The position numbers were made by a program, and so were the translations under genes. 64,000 nucleotides of DNA from Aquarana catesbeiana. Its lineage: Eukaryota > Chordata > Amphibia > Anura > Ranidae. The DNA is taken from assembly GCF_042186555.1 (NCBI RefSeq), contig NC_133336.1, forward strand, positions 191,572,251 to 191,636,250, given 5' to 3'. A model generated the notes under the pieces. It saw only the letters and a program-made list of their open reading frames with translations. It did not search any database and was not told where the DNA came from. The number at the start of each line of letters is the position of its first letter. Positions within the stretch are counted from its first letter, which is position 1. Below are positions 1 to 11,026 of the stretch, piece by piece.

Positions 1-1330
1 TCAAACATTATCCTTTTTTTTTTTTTCTAACACCCCGGGGGGGGGGGATACACTTTTTTAATAAAAAAATAAAACAGTAAAGTGAGTCCAATTTTTTTTA
101 TATTGTGAAAGATAATGTTACACCGAGTAACTTGATACCCAACATGTCACGCTTCAAAATTGCGCCCGCTTGTGGAATGGCGACAAACTTTTACCCTTAA
201 AAAATCTCCATAGGTGACGTTTAAAAAATTCTACAGGTTGCATGTTTTGAGTTACAGAGGAGGTCTAGGGCTAGAATTATTGCTCTCACTCTACCGATCG
301 CGGCGATACCTCACATGTGTGGTTTGAACACCATTTTCATATGCGGGCGCTACTCACGTGTGCGTTCGCTTCTGCACGCGAGCTCGGCGGGACGGGGAGC
401 GTTTAAAAAAAATGATTTTTTCTTATTTATTTTACCTTTTATTTTTTATTACACTTAAAAAAAAAAAAAAAATTGTCACTTTTATTCCTCTTACAAGGAA
501 TGTAAACAGCCCTTGTAATAAAAAAAAAAAAGCATGACAGGACCTCTTAGATATGACATCTGGGGGGTCAAAAAGATCTCACATCTCATATTTACACTAA
601 AATGCAAAAAAAAAAAAAAATTTGTCATTTAAAAAAAAAATGGCTCTTTAAGAGCAAAGGGCGGATGTGATGACGCTCCCGCCCTGCATTGTTATGGAGA
701 CGGGTGGGGGGGCCATCTTCCCCTCACTCATCTCCACACCCAGCAAGCGACCGAGCCCGATCGCCTCCAGTAAGCGTCGGAGGGAGCGGGAGCGCGGCGG
801 GAGGGGCCCCTCTCCCGCCGCCGATAAAAGTGATCTTGCGGTGAATCCGCCGCAGAGACCACTTTCATCATGTAGCGGACCGCCCGCTGAAGAGGATACC
901 GGGGTTATGGCAGCTAACTCCTGCCATAACGATATCCTCCTTCAAACAGCCAATGTAAAACTGCGGCGGGTGGTCCGTAAAAAAGATGACAATTTTTCTT
1001 TTTTTTTTTGTTTATTGTATTTTAGTGTAAATATGAGATATGAGGTCTTTTTGACCCCAGATCTCATATATAAGAGGTCCTGTCATGCTTTTTTTTCTAT
1101 TACAAGGGATGTTTACATTCATTGTAATAGGAATAAAAGTCACTTTTTTTTTTTTTTTTTTAAAGTGTAAAAATAAAAGGTAAAAGAAAAAAAAAATGTT
1201 AAACGCGCCCGGTCCCACCTAGCTCGCGTGCAGAAGCGAACGCATAGGTGAGGGGCGCCCGTATATGAAAACGGTGTTCCAACCACACATGTGAGGCATC
1301 GCCGCGATCGGTAGAGCGAATGCGAGGCGC
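1..1330. repeat. Dispersed repeat family B, inverted pair around a GC-rich spacer
   Basis: About 1-600 matches, in the same orientation, the repeats at 4900-5650 and 12436-13210 (shared stretches around 'gcttcaaaattgcgcccgc' and 'ggaggtctagggctagaatt'). About 1000-1330 is the same core in reverse complement. A GC-rich block at 650-1000 lies between them, as it does in the TTAA-ended repeat at 2759-3860. No coding potential is convincing; reading frames here have poly-lysine/poly-phenylalanine runs. The left end is cut by the window edge. Confidence 0.7.
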
Positions 1331-1496
1331 GGACAGTAACGGCGTGCCCACTGATAGGAATAGTGAGGGCCCTAAAAAGGGCCGAGGCGCAGAGTCTAAG
1401 GAACCGCCTGGTCTTCACCAGAGCTCCTGACGGTGGAGATGTTACGCTGCAGGCGGTCCCAGGTTGCGGTCCTCTGACTCACCACAGCTACTAAGA

Positions 1497-1606
1497 ACAT
1501 GCTTTCCCTATCCAATATAATCTAATGCTGTATCTATGCTTTCCCTATCCAATATAATCTAATGCTGTGTCTATCTATACTCTCCCTATACAATATAACC
1601 TAAAAA
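1497..1606. repeat. Short tandem repeat, ~45-bp unit, 2-3 copies
   Basis: The phrase 'tttccctatccaatataat' recurs at ~1503 and ~1543, with a diverged third copy at ~1583 ('tctccctatacaatataac'). Confidence 0.7.
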
Positions 1607-2110
1607 AATGCTCTCCTTAACCTTCCTGCTCGTATCTCTCATAAATTTCTGCTATAATCAGCTCAGCATCTCCCTATCACATCCTCCCTCCTCCATATCG
1701 CTTTCTACAATGAGCTTTTCTCCCAGTATCCCCTCTGCTTCCTCTCACACCTCCCCACCTCCCCACACACTAGAGACTAATCCTTCCCGTACGACAATTT
1801 CGTCTCCCGGCGGCCATTACAGTGTAGACAAACTGCTTTGAATAACAATAGGGCTCTGGCGGCCATTTTGCGGTAGATCACACGCAGTTGCCACCTATCG
1901 CAGGAGATGATTCCTATACAATAGAGAACAAACCCTCCTGTGAGTAGGGCTCCAGGCTGGGGGCCGCCATTTTCTGGTGGATAATATCGTCCACCCCGGG
2001 CTGAATTGTAAAATGGCCGCCGAGCTTTTTAGAAATAATGATTAAAAAATATTTAATGTGGCTAGATAATCCGTCAGATTTATCCTGGGATTGCTGCTGT
2101 GACAAATGCT
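1607..2110. other. No gene recognised; unique-looking flank
   Basis: No conserved domain or splice-flanked exon is visible. The last ~50 bases, including 'cagatttatcctgggattgc' at ~2077, recur at ~6107, so this part belongs to a dispersed repeat. Confidence 0.5.
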
Positions 2111-2620
2111 TAAAAAAAGAAATATTAATACAGAGTTGTATGAAGGCATTATCAAGTATAAATATGTTTTAAATAAAATAAATAAATATAAATTCATAAA
2201 TAAATAAGAGAAAATATAAATTAATATTTCAAAATATAACGCAGGTCCGTGTTTTAACATACAAAAATAAATAAATAAACAAAAGTGTCCAAAAAAAATT
2301 AATGCAGAGCTGTATGAAGGCATTATCAATTATAAATGTATTTCAACTATATAAATTCATAAATAAATAATAGAAAATATAAAAATTAATATTTCAAAAC
2401 ATAACGCAGGGCCATTTTTTAACATAAAAAAATAAATATACAAAAGTGTACAAAAAAAAATCAATACAGAGTTGTTTGAAGGCATTATCAATTATAATTA
2501 TATTTAAATAAAATAAATAAATATAAATTCATTATTAAATAATAGAAAATATAAATGAATATTTTAAAACATAACACAGGACCGTGTTTTAACATAAAAA
2601 AATTAAACAAACAAAAGTGT
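2110..2620. repeat. AT-rich tandem repeat, ~160-175-bp unit, three copies
   Basis: Three successive units carry 'gaaggcattatcaa' (near 2145, 2315 and 2479), followed by AT-rich sequence and 'aaaacataacgcagg'-type phrases. The third unit, with 'aatagaaaatataaatgaat' near 2540, is the uninterrupted form of the site that the DIRS element occupies at 6232-11902. Confidence 0.75.
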
Positions 2621-2758
2621 TCAAAAATGTGTGTTTTTTGTGTGTGTGACTATATATGTTATTCCTAAAACCCTGTTCACACCCAGTGTAGCCTGAACAT
2701 GCTTTTTACACGCTTTCGAAATGCGTGTTTCTCACACATTACACATTAGAGCAGCCCA

Positions 2759-3862
2759 TTAACCACTTGCCGACCGCCGCATGACTATACACGTCCTTAC
2801 TTTGAGGACAGATATCGTTGTTATGGCAGCAGCTGGCTGCCATAATTCCAGTATCCCCGTGTTTGGCCGGCAGTCGGCTACAAGATAAAAGTTGTCTCTG
2901 CGGCGGCCGGCGGATTCGCCGCAAGATCACTTTTATCGGCGGCGGGAGAGGGGACCCCCTCCCGCTGCGATCCGGTGCCCTCTGCCGCTTACCGGCGGAG
3001 GCAATCGGTTCCTTCCCGTGGCTGTGCATGGAGACGAGTGAGGGGAAGATGGCCCCCACCTGTCTCCATAACAATGCAGGCAGTGTTGCCAACCGTCAGT
3101 ATTTTTACTGGCAGCCAGTAAAAAACGGGAACTTTTCTCCTGCCAGTAAATGCCAGTAAAAAAAAAATGGCTGTGATGCTTGGCTCGGAACTGCGCGTGC
3201 GCAGCTCGGGTCCGGAGCCGGCCGAGACCATCCGAGTGCCTGCTACAGTGTGTTCAGGCGGTACCGGCGGGGGGGGCGCATCTGGCGGAGGTGGTGCCTG
3301 AGCGTGTCGCTTGATGTCATGATGCAAGGGTGCGGAGCGGCCAGAGCCTCATTTGCAGGTCTGCGAGACAGGAGCAAGGCAAGCCGGAAGTGGGACTGTT
3401 AGTACTGTTTGAACTGAAGTGGACTGAAGAGACCACTTGGCATGGAGAGAGACTGTCACTGACTCAGGAGGGGGCATGTTGGTGATCTGTGCTACTGCTC
3501 AATTTCATGTGTGTGTGCCTTTCCATTCTAATTTCCTGCCCTCCTGAGTCCTGTCCCTGAGCCACTTACTTACTATATTGAAAATAAAATAAGAAATTTG
3601 CTGTAGGTATCTACCATAAATCATACTGATAATTGCATATTGCACTTATTTGTTGCCCAAATACTGAAATTTGTACTTAAAACTGTAATTTTTCTAACTT
3701 TTGGAAATGCCAGTAAAAACTTGGCTGTGCCAGTAAATTTTGGGTGTCGTGTCAGTAAATTTCAATCTGGTAGGTTGGCAACACTGAATGCAGGGCAGAA
3801 GCGACGTCAAAACGTCACTTCCGCCCATAGCTCTTAAAGGGACATTTTTTTAAATAATTTTT
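2759..3862 (-). repeat. TTAA-ended repeat (piggyBac-like MITE end) hosting a nested hAT-like element
   Basis: Begins TTAACCACTTGCCGACCG, the same terminus seen in reverse at the ends of other TTAA elements here (29091, 20597). A GC-rich interior (~2780-3080) resembles 660-960. It is interrupted at 3081-3786 and resumes with 'gcagaagcgacgtc'. The far boundary merges into an inverted family B copy and is not resolved. Confidence 0.6.
3081..3786. mobile_element. Non-autonomous hAT-like transposon, 706 bp, with 8-bp target duplication
   Basis: Perfect 14-bp terminal inverted repeats, CAGTGTTGCCAACC at the left and GGTTGGCAACACTG at the right. Both ends are flanked by the identical 8-mer AATGCAGG (3073-3080 and 3787-3794). 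An 8-bp duplication and a CAG start are typical of the hAT superfamily. The interior contains 'cagtaaa' motifs and no transposase frame. It sits inside the TTAA repeat 2759-3862, so it is the younger of the two. Confidence 0.85.
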
Positions 3863-4142
3863 TTAGATGACAATTTTATCTTTTTTTTTTATTGCATTTT
3901 AGTGTAAATATGAGATCTGAGATCTTTTTGACCCCAGATCTCATATTTAAGAGGTCCTGTCATGCTTTTTTTCTATTACAAGAGATGTTTACATTCCTTG
4001 TAATAGGAATAAAAGTGACACAATTTTTATTTTTTTTAAAACAGTGTAAAAATAAAAAATAAAAGGTAAAATAAATACGGAATTTTTTTTTTTTTTTTTT
4101 TAAACGCACCCCGTCCCGTCAAGCTTGTGTGCAGAAGCGAAC
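3795..4142 (-). repeat. Family B core, reverse orientation
   Basis: Contains 'tttagtgtaaatatgagatc' and 'attccttgtaataggaataa', which are the reverse complement of the matching part of the plus-oriented copies at 5500-5650 and 13080-13200. No gene. Confidence 0.65.
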
Positions 4143-4405
4143 TCATTCGTGGAATGGCGACAAACTTTTACCCTTTTACCCTTTTACCCTTTTACCCTTT
4201 TACCCTTTTACCCTTTTTTACCCGACGTTTAAAAAATTCTACAGGTTGCATGTTTTGAGTTACAGAGGAGGTCTAGAGCTGGAATTATTGCTCTAGACCT
4301 CCTCTGTAACTTAAAACATGCAACCTGTAGAATTTTTTAAACGTCGGGTAAAAAAGGGTAAAAGGGTAAAAGTTTGTCGCCATTCCACGAACGGGTGCAA
4401 TTTTG
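4143..4405. repeat. Long near-perfect palindrome with a decamer repeat in one arm
   Basis: Left arm ~4143-4279 and right arm ~4290-4405 are reverse complements around a ~10-base loop (4280-4289). The left arm carries about five copies of the decamer 'cttttaccct' (4166-4216); the right arm has only one or two. The arms are family B sequence, so two B fragments are joined head to head. Confidence 0.85.
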
Positions 4406-4900
4406 AAGCGTGACATGTTTAGTATAAATTTCCTCGGCGTAACATTATCTTTCACAATATAAAAAAAAAAAATGGGCTCACTTTACTGTTGTCTTATTTT
4501 TTAATTCAAAAAAGTGTTTTTTCTTTCAAAAAAAGTGCGCTTGTAAGACCGCTGCGCAAATACGGTGTGACAGAAAGTATTGCAACGACCGCCATTTTAT
4601 TCTCTAGGGTGTTAGAAAAAAAATGTAAAATGTTTGAGGGTTCCAAGTAATTTTCTAGCAAAAAAAAATGTTGTAAATAGCGCTCCCAAAACGCCCTGCC
4701 CATTGCCATGAATGGGCAATGCTTCCAAAGTGCCTGAAAAGGGCTTCGGAAGCACTGCAAAACTGGACTTTTTACCTTGTTTTTAAGGTGAAAACTGCCC
4801 AGCTAGCGGCCGAAAAGCGCCACTAAAGAGCCGCAAAAATGAGCAGCGCTTTAGCACTAACAGCACAGGCACTCCAGTGTGAAAGGGGTCTTACTTTAAC
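4406..4900 (-). repeat. Reverse family B fragment followed by an unrelated short repeat
   Basis: 4406-4680 is family B in reverse, with 'tctagggtgttagaaaaa' at ~4603. 4680-4900 is a different repeat ending 'ccagtgtgaaagggg', a phrase common in MITE-like ends. No gene. Confidence 0.5.
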
Positions 4901-5655
4901 CATTTAAGGACCGAGCCTCTTTTTTAGATGTGTTGTTTACAAGTTAAAAACAGGTTATACATTATACATTTTTTTCCCTAACACCCTAGAGAATAAAATG
5001 GTGGTTGTTGCAATACTTTCTGTCACACCGTATTTGTGCAGCAGTCTTACAAGCGCACTTTTTTTGGAAAAAATACACTTTCTTGAATTAAAAAATAAGA
5101 CAACAGTATAAAGTAAGCCCAATTTTTTTTATATTGTGAAAGATAATGTTACGCCGAGTAAATTGATACCCAACATGTCACGCTTCAAAATTGCGCCCGC
5201 CCGTGGAATGGCGACAAACTTTTACCCTTAAAAATCTCCACAGGCGACATTAAAAAAATTCTACAGGTTGTATGTTTTGAGTTACAGAGGAGTTCTAGGG
5301 CTAGAATTATTGCTCTCACTCTACCAATTGCGACGAGACCTCACATGTGTGGTTTGAACACCGTTTTCATATGCGGGCGCTACTCACGTATGCGTTCGCT
5401 TCTGCACGCAAGCTCGGCGGAACGGGGAGCGTTTAAAAATTTTAATTTTTTTTTTTTATTTATTTTACCTTTTTATTTTTTATTTTACACTGTTTTTTAA
5501 AAAAATAAAAAATGTGTCAATTTTATTCCTTTTACAAGGAATATAAACATCTCTTGTAATAGAAAAAAGCAAGACAGGACCTGTTAAATATGAGATCTGG
5601 GGTCAAAAAAGACCTCAGATCTCATATTTACACTAAAATGCAATAAAAAAAAAAT
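4900..5655 (+). repeat. Dispersed repeat family B, plus copy
   Basis: Starts 'ttaaccatttaaggaccgag' and runs through the family landmarks to 'agatctcatatttacactaa'. Closely parallel to 12436-13200, and the similarity continues into the right flank. Confidence 0.7.
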
Positions 5656-6231
5656 TGTCAGTTTGTCATATCATATGTCATAGCGTAGGACCCACTGATA
5701 ATGGGGTACTTTGACGCAGTAGGGGGCTTAAGCACTATATGGCCATATGATGTGACCAAATCCCCTTATTTTTGCTTATTTGCTGAATATGTTCAGTTGT
5801 TTTAAATAGCCTTGCCAGATTTAAATGTCATTTTTGTATGTGTGCGCTGTAATGTTTTGTTCTGTTTGTATGGTCTTATAGCTGCACCATCTTTAATTCA
5901 TGTAATCAGCAGTATATCGCAGTCTTGGGACTTCTATCAGTGTCTGGTTAAAGCTTGTAGGAGTTTTCATTCTTCTCTATCTGTCCTATGGGGCTGCAGG
6001 CCCCAGACCCCCCACAATTACCGGCCAGCGTTATGAGGAAAAGGCCCTTGTCCCCATCAACATGTGGACAAGGTGCTTTGGGGGGGGGCAAAGCAGATAA
6101 TCCCTCAGATTTATCCTGGGATTGCTGCTGTGAGAATGCTAAAAAAAAATCAGTACATAGTTGTATGAGGGCATTATCAATTATAAATATATTTAAAAAA
6201 ATATACATTTATAAATAATAGAAAATATAAA
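5656..6231. repeat. Flank shared with other parts of the window
   Basis: About 5660-5870 is nearly identical to about 13225-13435 (for example 'taagcactatatggccatat'). About 6085-6231 matches about 2065-2545 and ends exactly where the DIRS element starts. No gene. Confidence 0.7.
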
Positions 6232-6268
6232 ACGGAAAATTTATATCAAATACTTACCGTAATTTTCC

Positions 6269-6375
6269 TTTCCTGATGGACTCCATGGCAGCCTACGTAT
6301 GGGTTAATCCCGCCTCTCATACCTCATAGGACCCCACTCCCATAAATCTTTGCTTCTAGACAGAGACTGTGTTCC
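6269..6375 (+). repeat. DIRS left terminal inverted repeat
   Basis: About 107 bp that reverse-complements 11796-11902 with few mismatches; contains 'ccatggcagcctacgtatgg'. The element extends a further ~37 bp outward on this side (6232-6268), sequence not present at the right end, so the two termini are unequal as in DIRS-1. Confidence 0.9.
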
Positions 6376-6413
6376 GTAACTTAGCCTACTCCAGCAACTG
6401 GGAGGGAACTCCT

Positions 6414-6509
6414 GCTGCCATGGAGTCCATCAGGAAAGGAAAATTACGGTAAGTATTTGATATAAATTTTCCGTTTTCCTGACAGACTCCATGGCAGCCT
6501 ACGTATGGG
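6414..6509 (+). repeat. DIRS internal complementary region (ICR)
   Basis: 6414-6474 is the reverse complement of the left extremity 6232-6292. It is followed by 'ttttcctgacagactcc...' (to 6509), which equals the reverse complement of the right extremity. The ICR therefore represents the two outer ends joined, the arrangement known for DIRS-1 and thought to template circle closure. Confidence 0.88.
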
Positions 6510-6564
6510 AAATAACTAGCCATACACACCCGGGTGGGCAATTGCTGGTTAAAGAAAAAAAGGT

Positions 6565-7713
6565 TTAATTGGCATCATCAACAGATAATACGTGCAAACC
6601 AAAGTTAACCGTAGACAAAGAAGCCGGTTCTACACAATAGTGTGTCATAAAAGTGTTAATTGATGACCATGAGGCCGCTTTACAGATTACATCTGGAGAC
6701 ACATGTCGGGATGCTGCCCATGATGTAGAGACGCTCCTGGTAGAATGAGCGGTTACCGCCTCCGGAGGAGCCAAACCCTTAGACCTGTATGCCCATTGGA
6801 TAGCTTGAACGATCCATGATGCGATGGTTCTGGAGGAAGCCCGTAAACCCTTGTTCTTGCCGTGAAAAAGCACAAACAGATAATCAGACTGGCGGAAAGA
6901 AGCTGTGGCTTCTAGGTATTGTTTCAGAACCTGCCCAACATCTAGAGGGTGAACATTAGAGTCCTCAGTGGATCTGAAAGTAGGGAGGACAATCTCCTGA
7001 TTTTCATGGAAGATGGTTGTTACTTTAGGATTCGATCCTAACATGGGGATCAAGACTACCCGGTCTGGGAAGAAGGTAAGAAAAGGTTCTTTGTATCCTA
7101 GGGATCCAACTTCAGAAACTCTCTTGGCCGATGTTATGGCCACTAGAAAGACCACTTTGAGAGAAAGCTCTCTAATTGATGACTGATCCATATGCCGTAT
7201 TTCCTTTTTTGAGAAGAAATCCAAGACGAGAGGGAGATCCCATTTAGAGAATCTTGGTCTTTTCTGAGGCCTAAGCCTTATTGCTCCCTTGAAGAACTGC
7301 CTAGTAAGGGGGTGTCTGGCCCATGATACGCCTGTGAAGGCTGAGATTGCCGAAACCTGGACCCGCAAGGAACTCACCGATAGGGACAGATCCAGGCCAG
7401 TTTGTAGAAAACCTAAAATGTCCTGAATCCTTGGATTACTACAGGATCCATTGGTGGAAATCACATAGTCCGCAAACTTCGCCCAAATCCTCTGATATAC
7501 TCTGTTGGTGCCCGCTCTTCTGGCATTCAACAATGTAGCAATAGCTGTACTAGGACAACCTAGAGCTTCCAACCTTCTCCTCTCAACCACCAAGCCATCA
7601 GATGGAGCTGGGATGGGCAAGGGTGAAGAGACGCTCCCTGCAGCAGGAGATCTGGTCTGGACGGGAGAGGGACCGGTTCTCGGTAACTGAGCTGCATCAG
7701 GAGAGGAAACCAT
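6565..7713 (-). CDS. DIRS tyrosine recombinase (YR), 382 aa
   Basis: Integrates the DIRS circular intermediate. The C-terminal catalytic domain shows the conserved tetrad: Arg in 'SAKRVSEV' (~R198), H-x-x-R in 'AHSTRS' (~H323/R326) and the nucleophile in 'FMTHYC' (~Y359). An N-terminal SAM-like core-binding region precedes it ('RVYQRIWAKFADYV'). The start was chosen at the ATG at 7713 in a good context (gccATGG), 154 nt inside the end of the RT frame. The frame stays open upstream to 9345, but that part only shadows the RT gene. The end 'VLSVDDAN' is just outside the ICR. Confidence 0.9.
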   Translation of the reverse strand: MVSSPDAAQLPRTGPSPVQTRSPAAGSVSSPLPIPAPSDGLVVERRRLEALGCPSTAIATLLNARRAGTNRVYQRIWAKFADYVISTNGSCSNPRIQDILGFLQTGLDLSLSVSSLRVQVSAISAFTGVSWARHPLTRQFFKGAIRLRPQKRPRFSKWDLPLVLDFFSKKEIRHMDQSSIRELSLKVVFLVAITSAKRVSEVGSLGYKEPFLTFFPDRVVLIPMLGSNPKVTTIFHENQEIVLPTFRSTEDSNVHPLDVGQVLKQYLEATASFRQSDYLFVLFHGKNKGLRASSRTIASWIVQAIQWAYRSKGLAPPEAVTAHSTRSVSTSWAASRHVSPDVICKAASWSSINTFMTHYCVEPASLSTVNFGLHVLSVDDAN

Positions 7714-9455
7714 GGCCTGTTGGGCCAAAACGGAACCACTGCCAGTACCTCGACATTCTCCCACCTGAGCCTCGAGAGGAAACGAAGAATGACTGGAACT
7801 GGGGGAAAGGCATAGGCCCTGTGGAATTTCCACTGGTCCGTCAGGGCATCCACTCCGAAGGCCTGGGGACAGCGACACCTCGTGTAATATTTCCCCAGCT
7901 TGAAATTGCATGGGGATGCGAACAGATCCACTTCCGGCATCATCCCTAGAGACAGGAGCCAATCGAAAACTTCGGTGTGGAGGGACCACTCGTTGTTGTC
8001 CAGGGTGACTCTTGAAAGGAAGTCCGCTTGGACATTTTGAATTCCTGGAAGATAAACAGCGGATAGATTTGTTAAGTACATCTGGGCCCAGGACATGATC
8101 GGGCTTACTTCCCTCAGTAAGGCGAGACTGCGGGTGCCCCCCTGTCTCTTGATGTATGACACTGCGGTCGTGTTGTCCAGTCTCAGGAGAACTGAGGCTC
8201 CTGATATCAGATGGAGAAAAGCTTGAAGGGCACGGAAGGCAGCTCGGAGCTCCAGGACATTTGAGACTATCCCTTGGGATGGGAAGTCCCACCTGCCCTG
8301 GGCTATCTCCGTCAGACAGAGAGCGCCCCAACCTCTGTTGCTCGCATCCGTTGTCACTGTAATCCAGGAGACAGGAGCTATGGAGTGACAATTGAGGAGG
8401 TTTTTCCGTAGCAGCCACCAAGGGAGGCTCTCCCGCATGGAGGTGGTTACCCGCACCAGATGGTCTCGAGACCCTGGATCCCATTGCTGGAGAAAACCCT
8501 TCTGAAAGGGCCGCATTTTCCATTGCGCCCACTTCACCATGGGGGCTGTGGCTACCATAGTGCCGATTATTTTGAGACACTGAGAGGCTCTGAGGAGAGT
8601 TGCTGACAATGCTAGGCGAATTCTCTCTCGAATTACCGGAATCTTCTCCAAAGGAAGAGAGATGGTGCTCTCCACTGTGTTGAATAGGGCCCCGAGGAAT
8701 ACTAGAGTTTGTGTCGGAACTAGGTGACTTTTCTCCCTGTTCAATAGCCAACCGAACTCTGTCAGAGTAGATATGACTTGGTCCCGATGTGACAAAATCT
8801 GTTCCCTGTCCTGAGACAGTAGGAGTAGGTCGTCCAAGTAATGGTGTAACCGGATGCCTCTTACTCGGATTAGAGCAACTACCGCCAATAAGAGCTTCGA
8901 AAACACTCGAGGCGATGTTGTGAGCCCGAATGGGAGACAAGTGAATTGGAGATGCCTCTGGCCTACTGCGAATCGGAGATACCTCTGGAAATCTTTTGCG
9001 ATCGGCACATGAAAGTAGGCGTCTTTCAGGTCTATGGAGACCAGCCAATCTCCTGGTTGAACTGTTTGTCGGATTGTCAGCAGGGTTTCCATCTTGAATT
9101 TTTCCTTCTTGATGAAGGAATTTAGATGTGTAAGGTCGATTACTGGCCTCCAAGAGCCACTCTTTTTGAGGACCATGAAAAGGGGGGAATAAATTCCAAG
9201 AAATTTTTCTTCTGATGGAACTTGAATGGCGGCCCCTTGGGCAATCAGGGATTCTGTATAAGATAGAAGAATTTGTCTTTTTTCTTCTGAGAGCGGAAGG
9301 ACCGTAGGCACAAACCGGTGACTGGGTGGATTGGTGAAAACCCAAGTGTGACCTGAGGAGACCGTTTTGACGGTCCAGTAATCTTGAATCGAGGCTGCCC
9401 AGACGTGCTGATACCGGAGTAAACGAGCCCCTACTTGCACTACCTGGACAGGCAT
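7560..9455 (-). CDS. DIRS polymerase: reverse transcriptase, RNase H and methyltransferase-like domain, ~631 aa
   Basis: Copies the element RNA. RT motifs: 'IDLKDAYFHV' (~141-150), 'LPFGLTTSP' (~174-182) and the catalytic 'YLDDLL' (~206-211). The RNase H region follows ('TTDASNRGWGALC', 'LRLDNTTAVSYI', 'NVQADFLSR'). Near the C-terminus is the DIRS Dam-like methyltransferase-type block ('VDLFASPCNFKLGKYY', 'VPFWPNRPWFPLL'). The ATG at 9455 lies four bases after the gag stop, suggesting reinitiation. The frame is open upstream to 9821 with an internal ATG ~9580, so a longer form overlapping gag is possible. The end overlaps the YR frame. Confidence 0.9.
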   Translation of the reverse strand: MPVQVVQVGARLLRYQHVWAASIQDYWTVKTVSSGHTWVFTNPPSHRFVPTVLPLSEEKRQILLSYTESLIAQGAAIQVPSEEKFLGIYSPLFMVLKKSGSWRPVIDLTHLNSFIKKEKFKMETLLTIRQTVQPGDWLVSIDLKDAYFHVPIAKDFQRYLRFAVGQRHLQFTCLPFGLTTSPRVFSKLLLAVVALIRVRGIRLHHYLDDLLLLSQDREQILSHRDQVISTLTEFGWLLNREKSHLVPTQTLVFLGALFNTVESTISLPLEKIPVIRERIRLALSATLLRASQCLKIIGTMVATAPMVKWAQWKMRPFQKGFLQQWDPGSRDHLVRVTTSMRESLPWWLLRKNLLNCHSIAPVSWITVTTDASNRGWGALCLTEIAQGRWDFPSQGIVSNVLELRAAFRALQAFLHLISGASVLLRLDNTTAVSYIKRQGGTRSLALLREVSPIMSWAQMYLTNLSAVYLPGIQNVQADFLSRVTLDNNEWSLHTEVFDWLLSLGMMPEVDLFASPCNFKLGKYYTRCRCPQAFGVDALTDQWKFHRAYAFPPVPVILRFLSRLRWENVEVLAVVPFWPNRPWFPLLMQLSYREPVPLPSRPDLLLQGASLHPCPSQLHLMAWWLRGEGWKL

Positions 9456-9459
9456 CGTA

Positions 9460-11008
9460 TCAAAAGGACTTGGAAGTGTCCCGACCACTTGACGGGGCTG
9501 ACTTTGAGGATTTTTGGCCTGAAGGCTGGCCTCTCCTCCAGTTTTTCCTAAACTCCCGACCAGGTCTGTAGCGACGAGCATCTCTAGCGCGTTCTGGTTC
9601 TTGTCTAGGTTGAGTCCTTCTTTGGTTAAGGATACGACGGTCCTGGGGTAAGAATCCTGACTTGCCCCCAGTAGCACGGGAGATAGCAGAATCCAATTTA
9701 TTTCCGAAGAGAGAGGAGCCTTCGAAAGGAATCCTGCACCAGGCCTGTTTAGAGGCAGGGTCTGCAACCCATGGGCGTAACCAGAGGGCACGTTTTGCTG
9801 TAACTGATGAAAGCATGACACGTGCCACGAGGCGAATAATGTCGATGGATGCCTCTCCCAGGAAGACCGAAGCCAGTTTCAGCTCATGTATTGGAGAGCT
9901 CTTGAATAAGTCCTCAGACACACTTCCTAGAGCTGCACCCACATCATCCGTCCAGGACTCCATGGCTTTTGACAAAGCTGCGAGGGCCAGAGCCGGTTTA
10001 CAAGCCATCCCTGCCGTGATATAGATACGTTTTAAGTCCGTATCAATCTTCCTCTCCAAACCATCCTTGAAAGAGACGGTATCCTCTAGAGGGAGCGTAA
10101 CATGTCTCACCAGCCTCATGAGAGCTGCATCAACAAGGGGGGCTGATTCAAGATGTTTTACCTCATCATTCTTGAAAGGATACATCTTCGCAATCTTGGA
10201 AATTAAAGAGTTTTTCCTATCAACTTTACCCCATTCATCCAGGATAATTTCACCCAGTTCACCCAGGAAGGGGAAGTTCGGGCGATCCTTCTTAAGGTGT
10301 TTAAAGTATTTCCTCTGTTTAGAGGGTGCTTCTACTGGTTCCTCCCATCTCAATGCGTCTTTAACCGCCCTGACTAGTTGGGGAACCAGGGAAAAGTCAA
10401 AACCTGCACCAGGTTCAATTATCTCTGCTTCGCTGTCCGAGGAGCCGCTAAAAGAGAGACTATGATGAGATGGGCCTGGAACTTCGGACTCCATATCTTC
10501 AGCAACTGGAGTTATAACAGAAGGAGGAATTACTGCTCGGTCAAGATCTGCTTTATTAAGAGATTCCTGGACCACCTTCCTGACCAGAGCCTCCACTTGC
10601 TGGTCATCAGCACCTCTTTCCTTTGTGGCTCTTGAAAAGCACAACTCACAGAGAGATTTACCCTCTGGGACCTGAGTTTTACATCCCCAGCAAGCTTTCC
10701 TCTCAGGGCGGCTGGAATGGCGGGGGGAATGATGGCTAGATTTAGACCTTGACCCCTCTTTGCGGTGTCTGGAAGATGACCTAGTACGTCTAGAACCTGA
10801 CGTAGACTGGTGATGATGAGACCTAGACTGGTCTTTTTCTTTATGTGCCGATAGCTGTGGTTCAGACCTAGAAGGGCTGAAGGGGAAGAAAATAATACCT
10901 TGTTCCTAAATAGTACTCCAAACAATACAGGCAGAATGAAAAATTTAAAAATACTTCATCCTACCTGCGGTGTAAGGGTTGGCCACTAGGGGGCGGTGAG
11001 ACATCCAT
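9460..11008 (-). CDS. DIRS gag-like protein, predicted to be spliced (CDS exons 11008-10965 and 10876-9460), ~486 aa
   Basis: Putative structural protein of the element. The large exon has no plausible ATG at its 5' end. Upstream, an ATG in a strong context (gtcgccATGG, 11008) opens 14 codons plus 2 nt ending CGCAG|gtagg at 10965. The polypyrimidine acceptor ttcttccccttcag ends at 10877. Joining them (88-nt intron) enters the gag frame exactly, and total coding length is 1461 nt. The N-terminus is Ser/Arg/His-rich, followed by a C-x2-C-x10-C-x2-C cluster ('CWGC...CELC', ~10650-10700), then a mostly helical region and a basic tail. Identity as gag rests on position and on the zinc-binding cluster. 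Confidence 0.75.
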
Positions 11009-11026
11009 GGCGACAGAAACAAAGGA

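Noticed and set aside
6565..9345. A single 926-codon minus-strand frame as one long protein
   Set aside because: Only the part below ~7713 encodes the recombinase. The rest overlaps the RT frame and has shadow composition rich in Ser, Pro and Arg.
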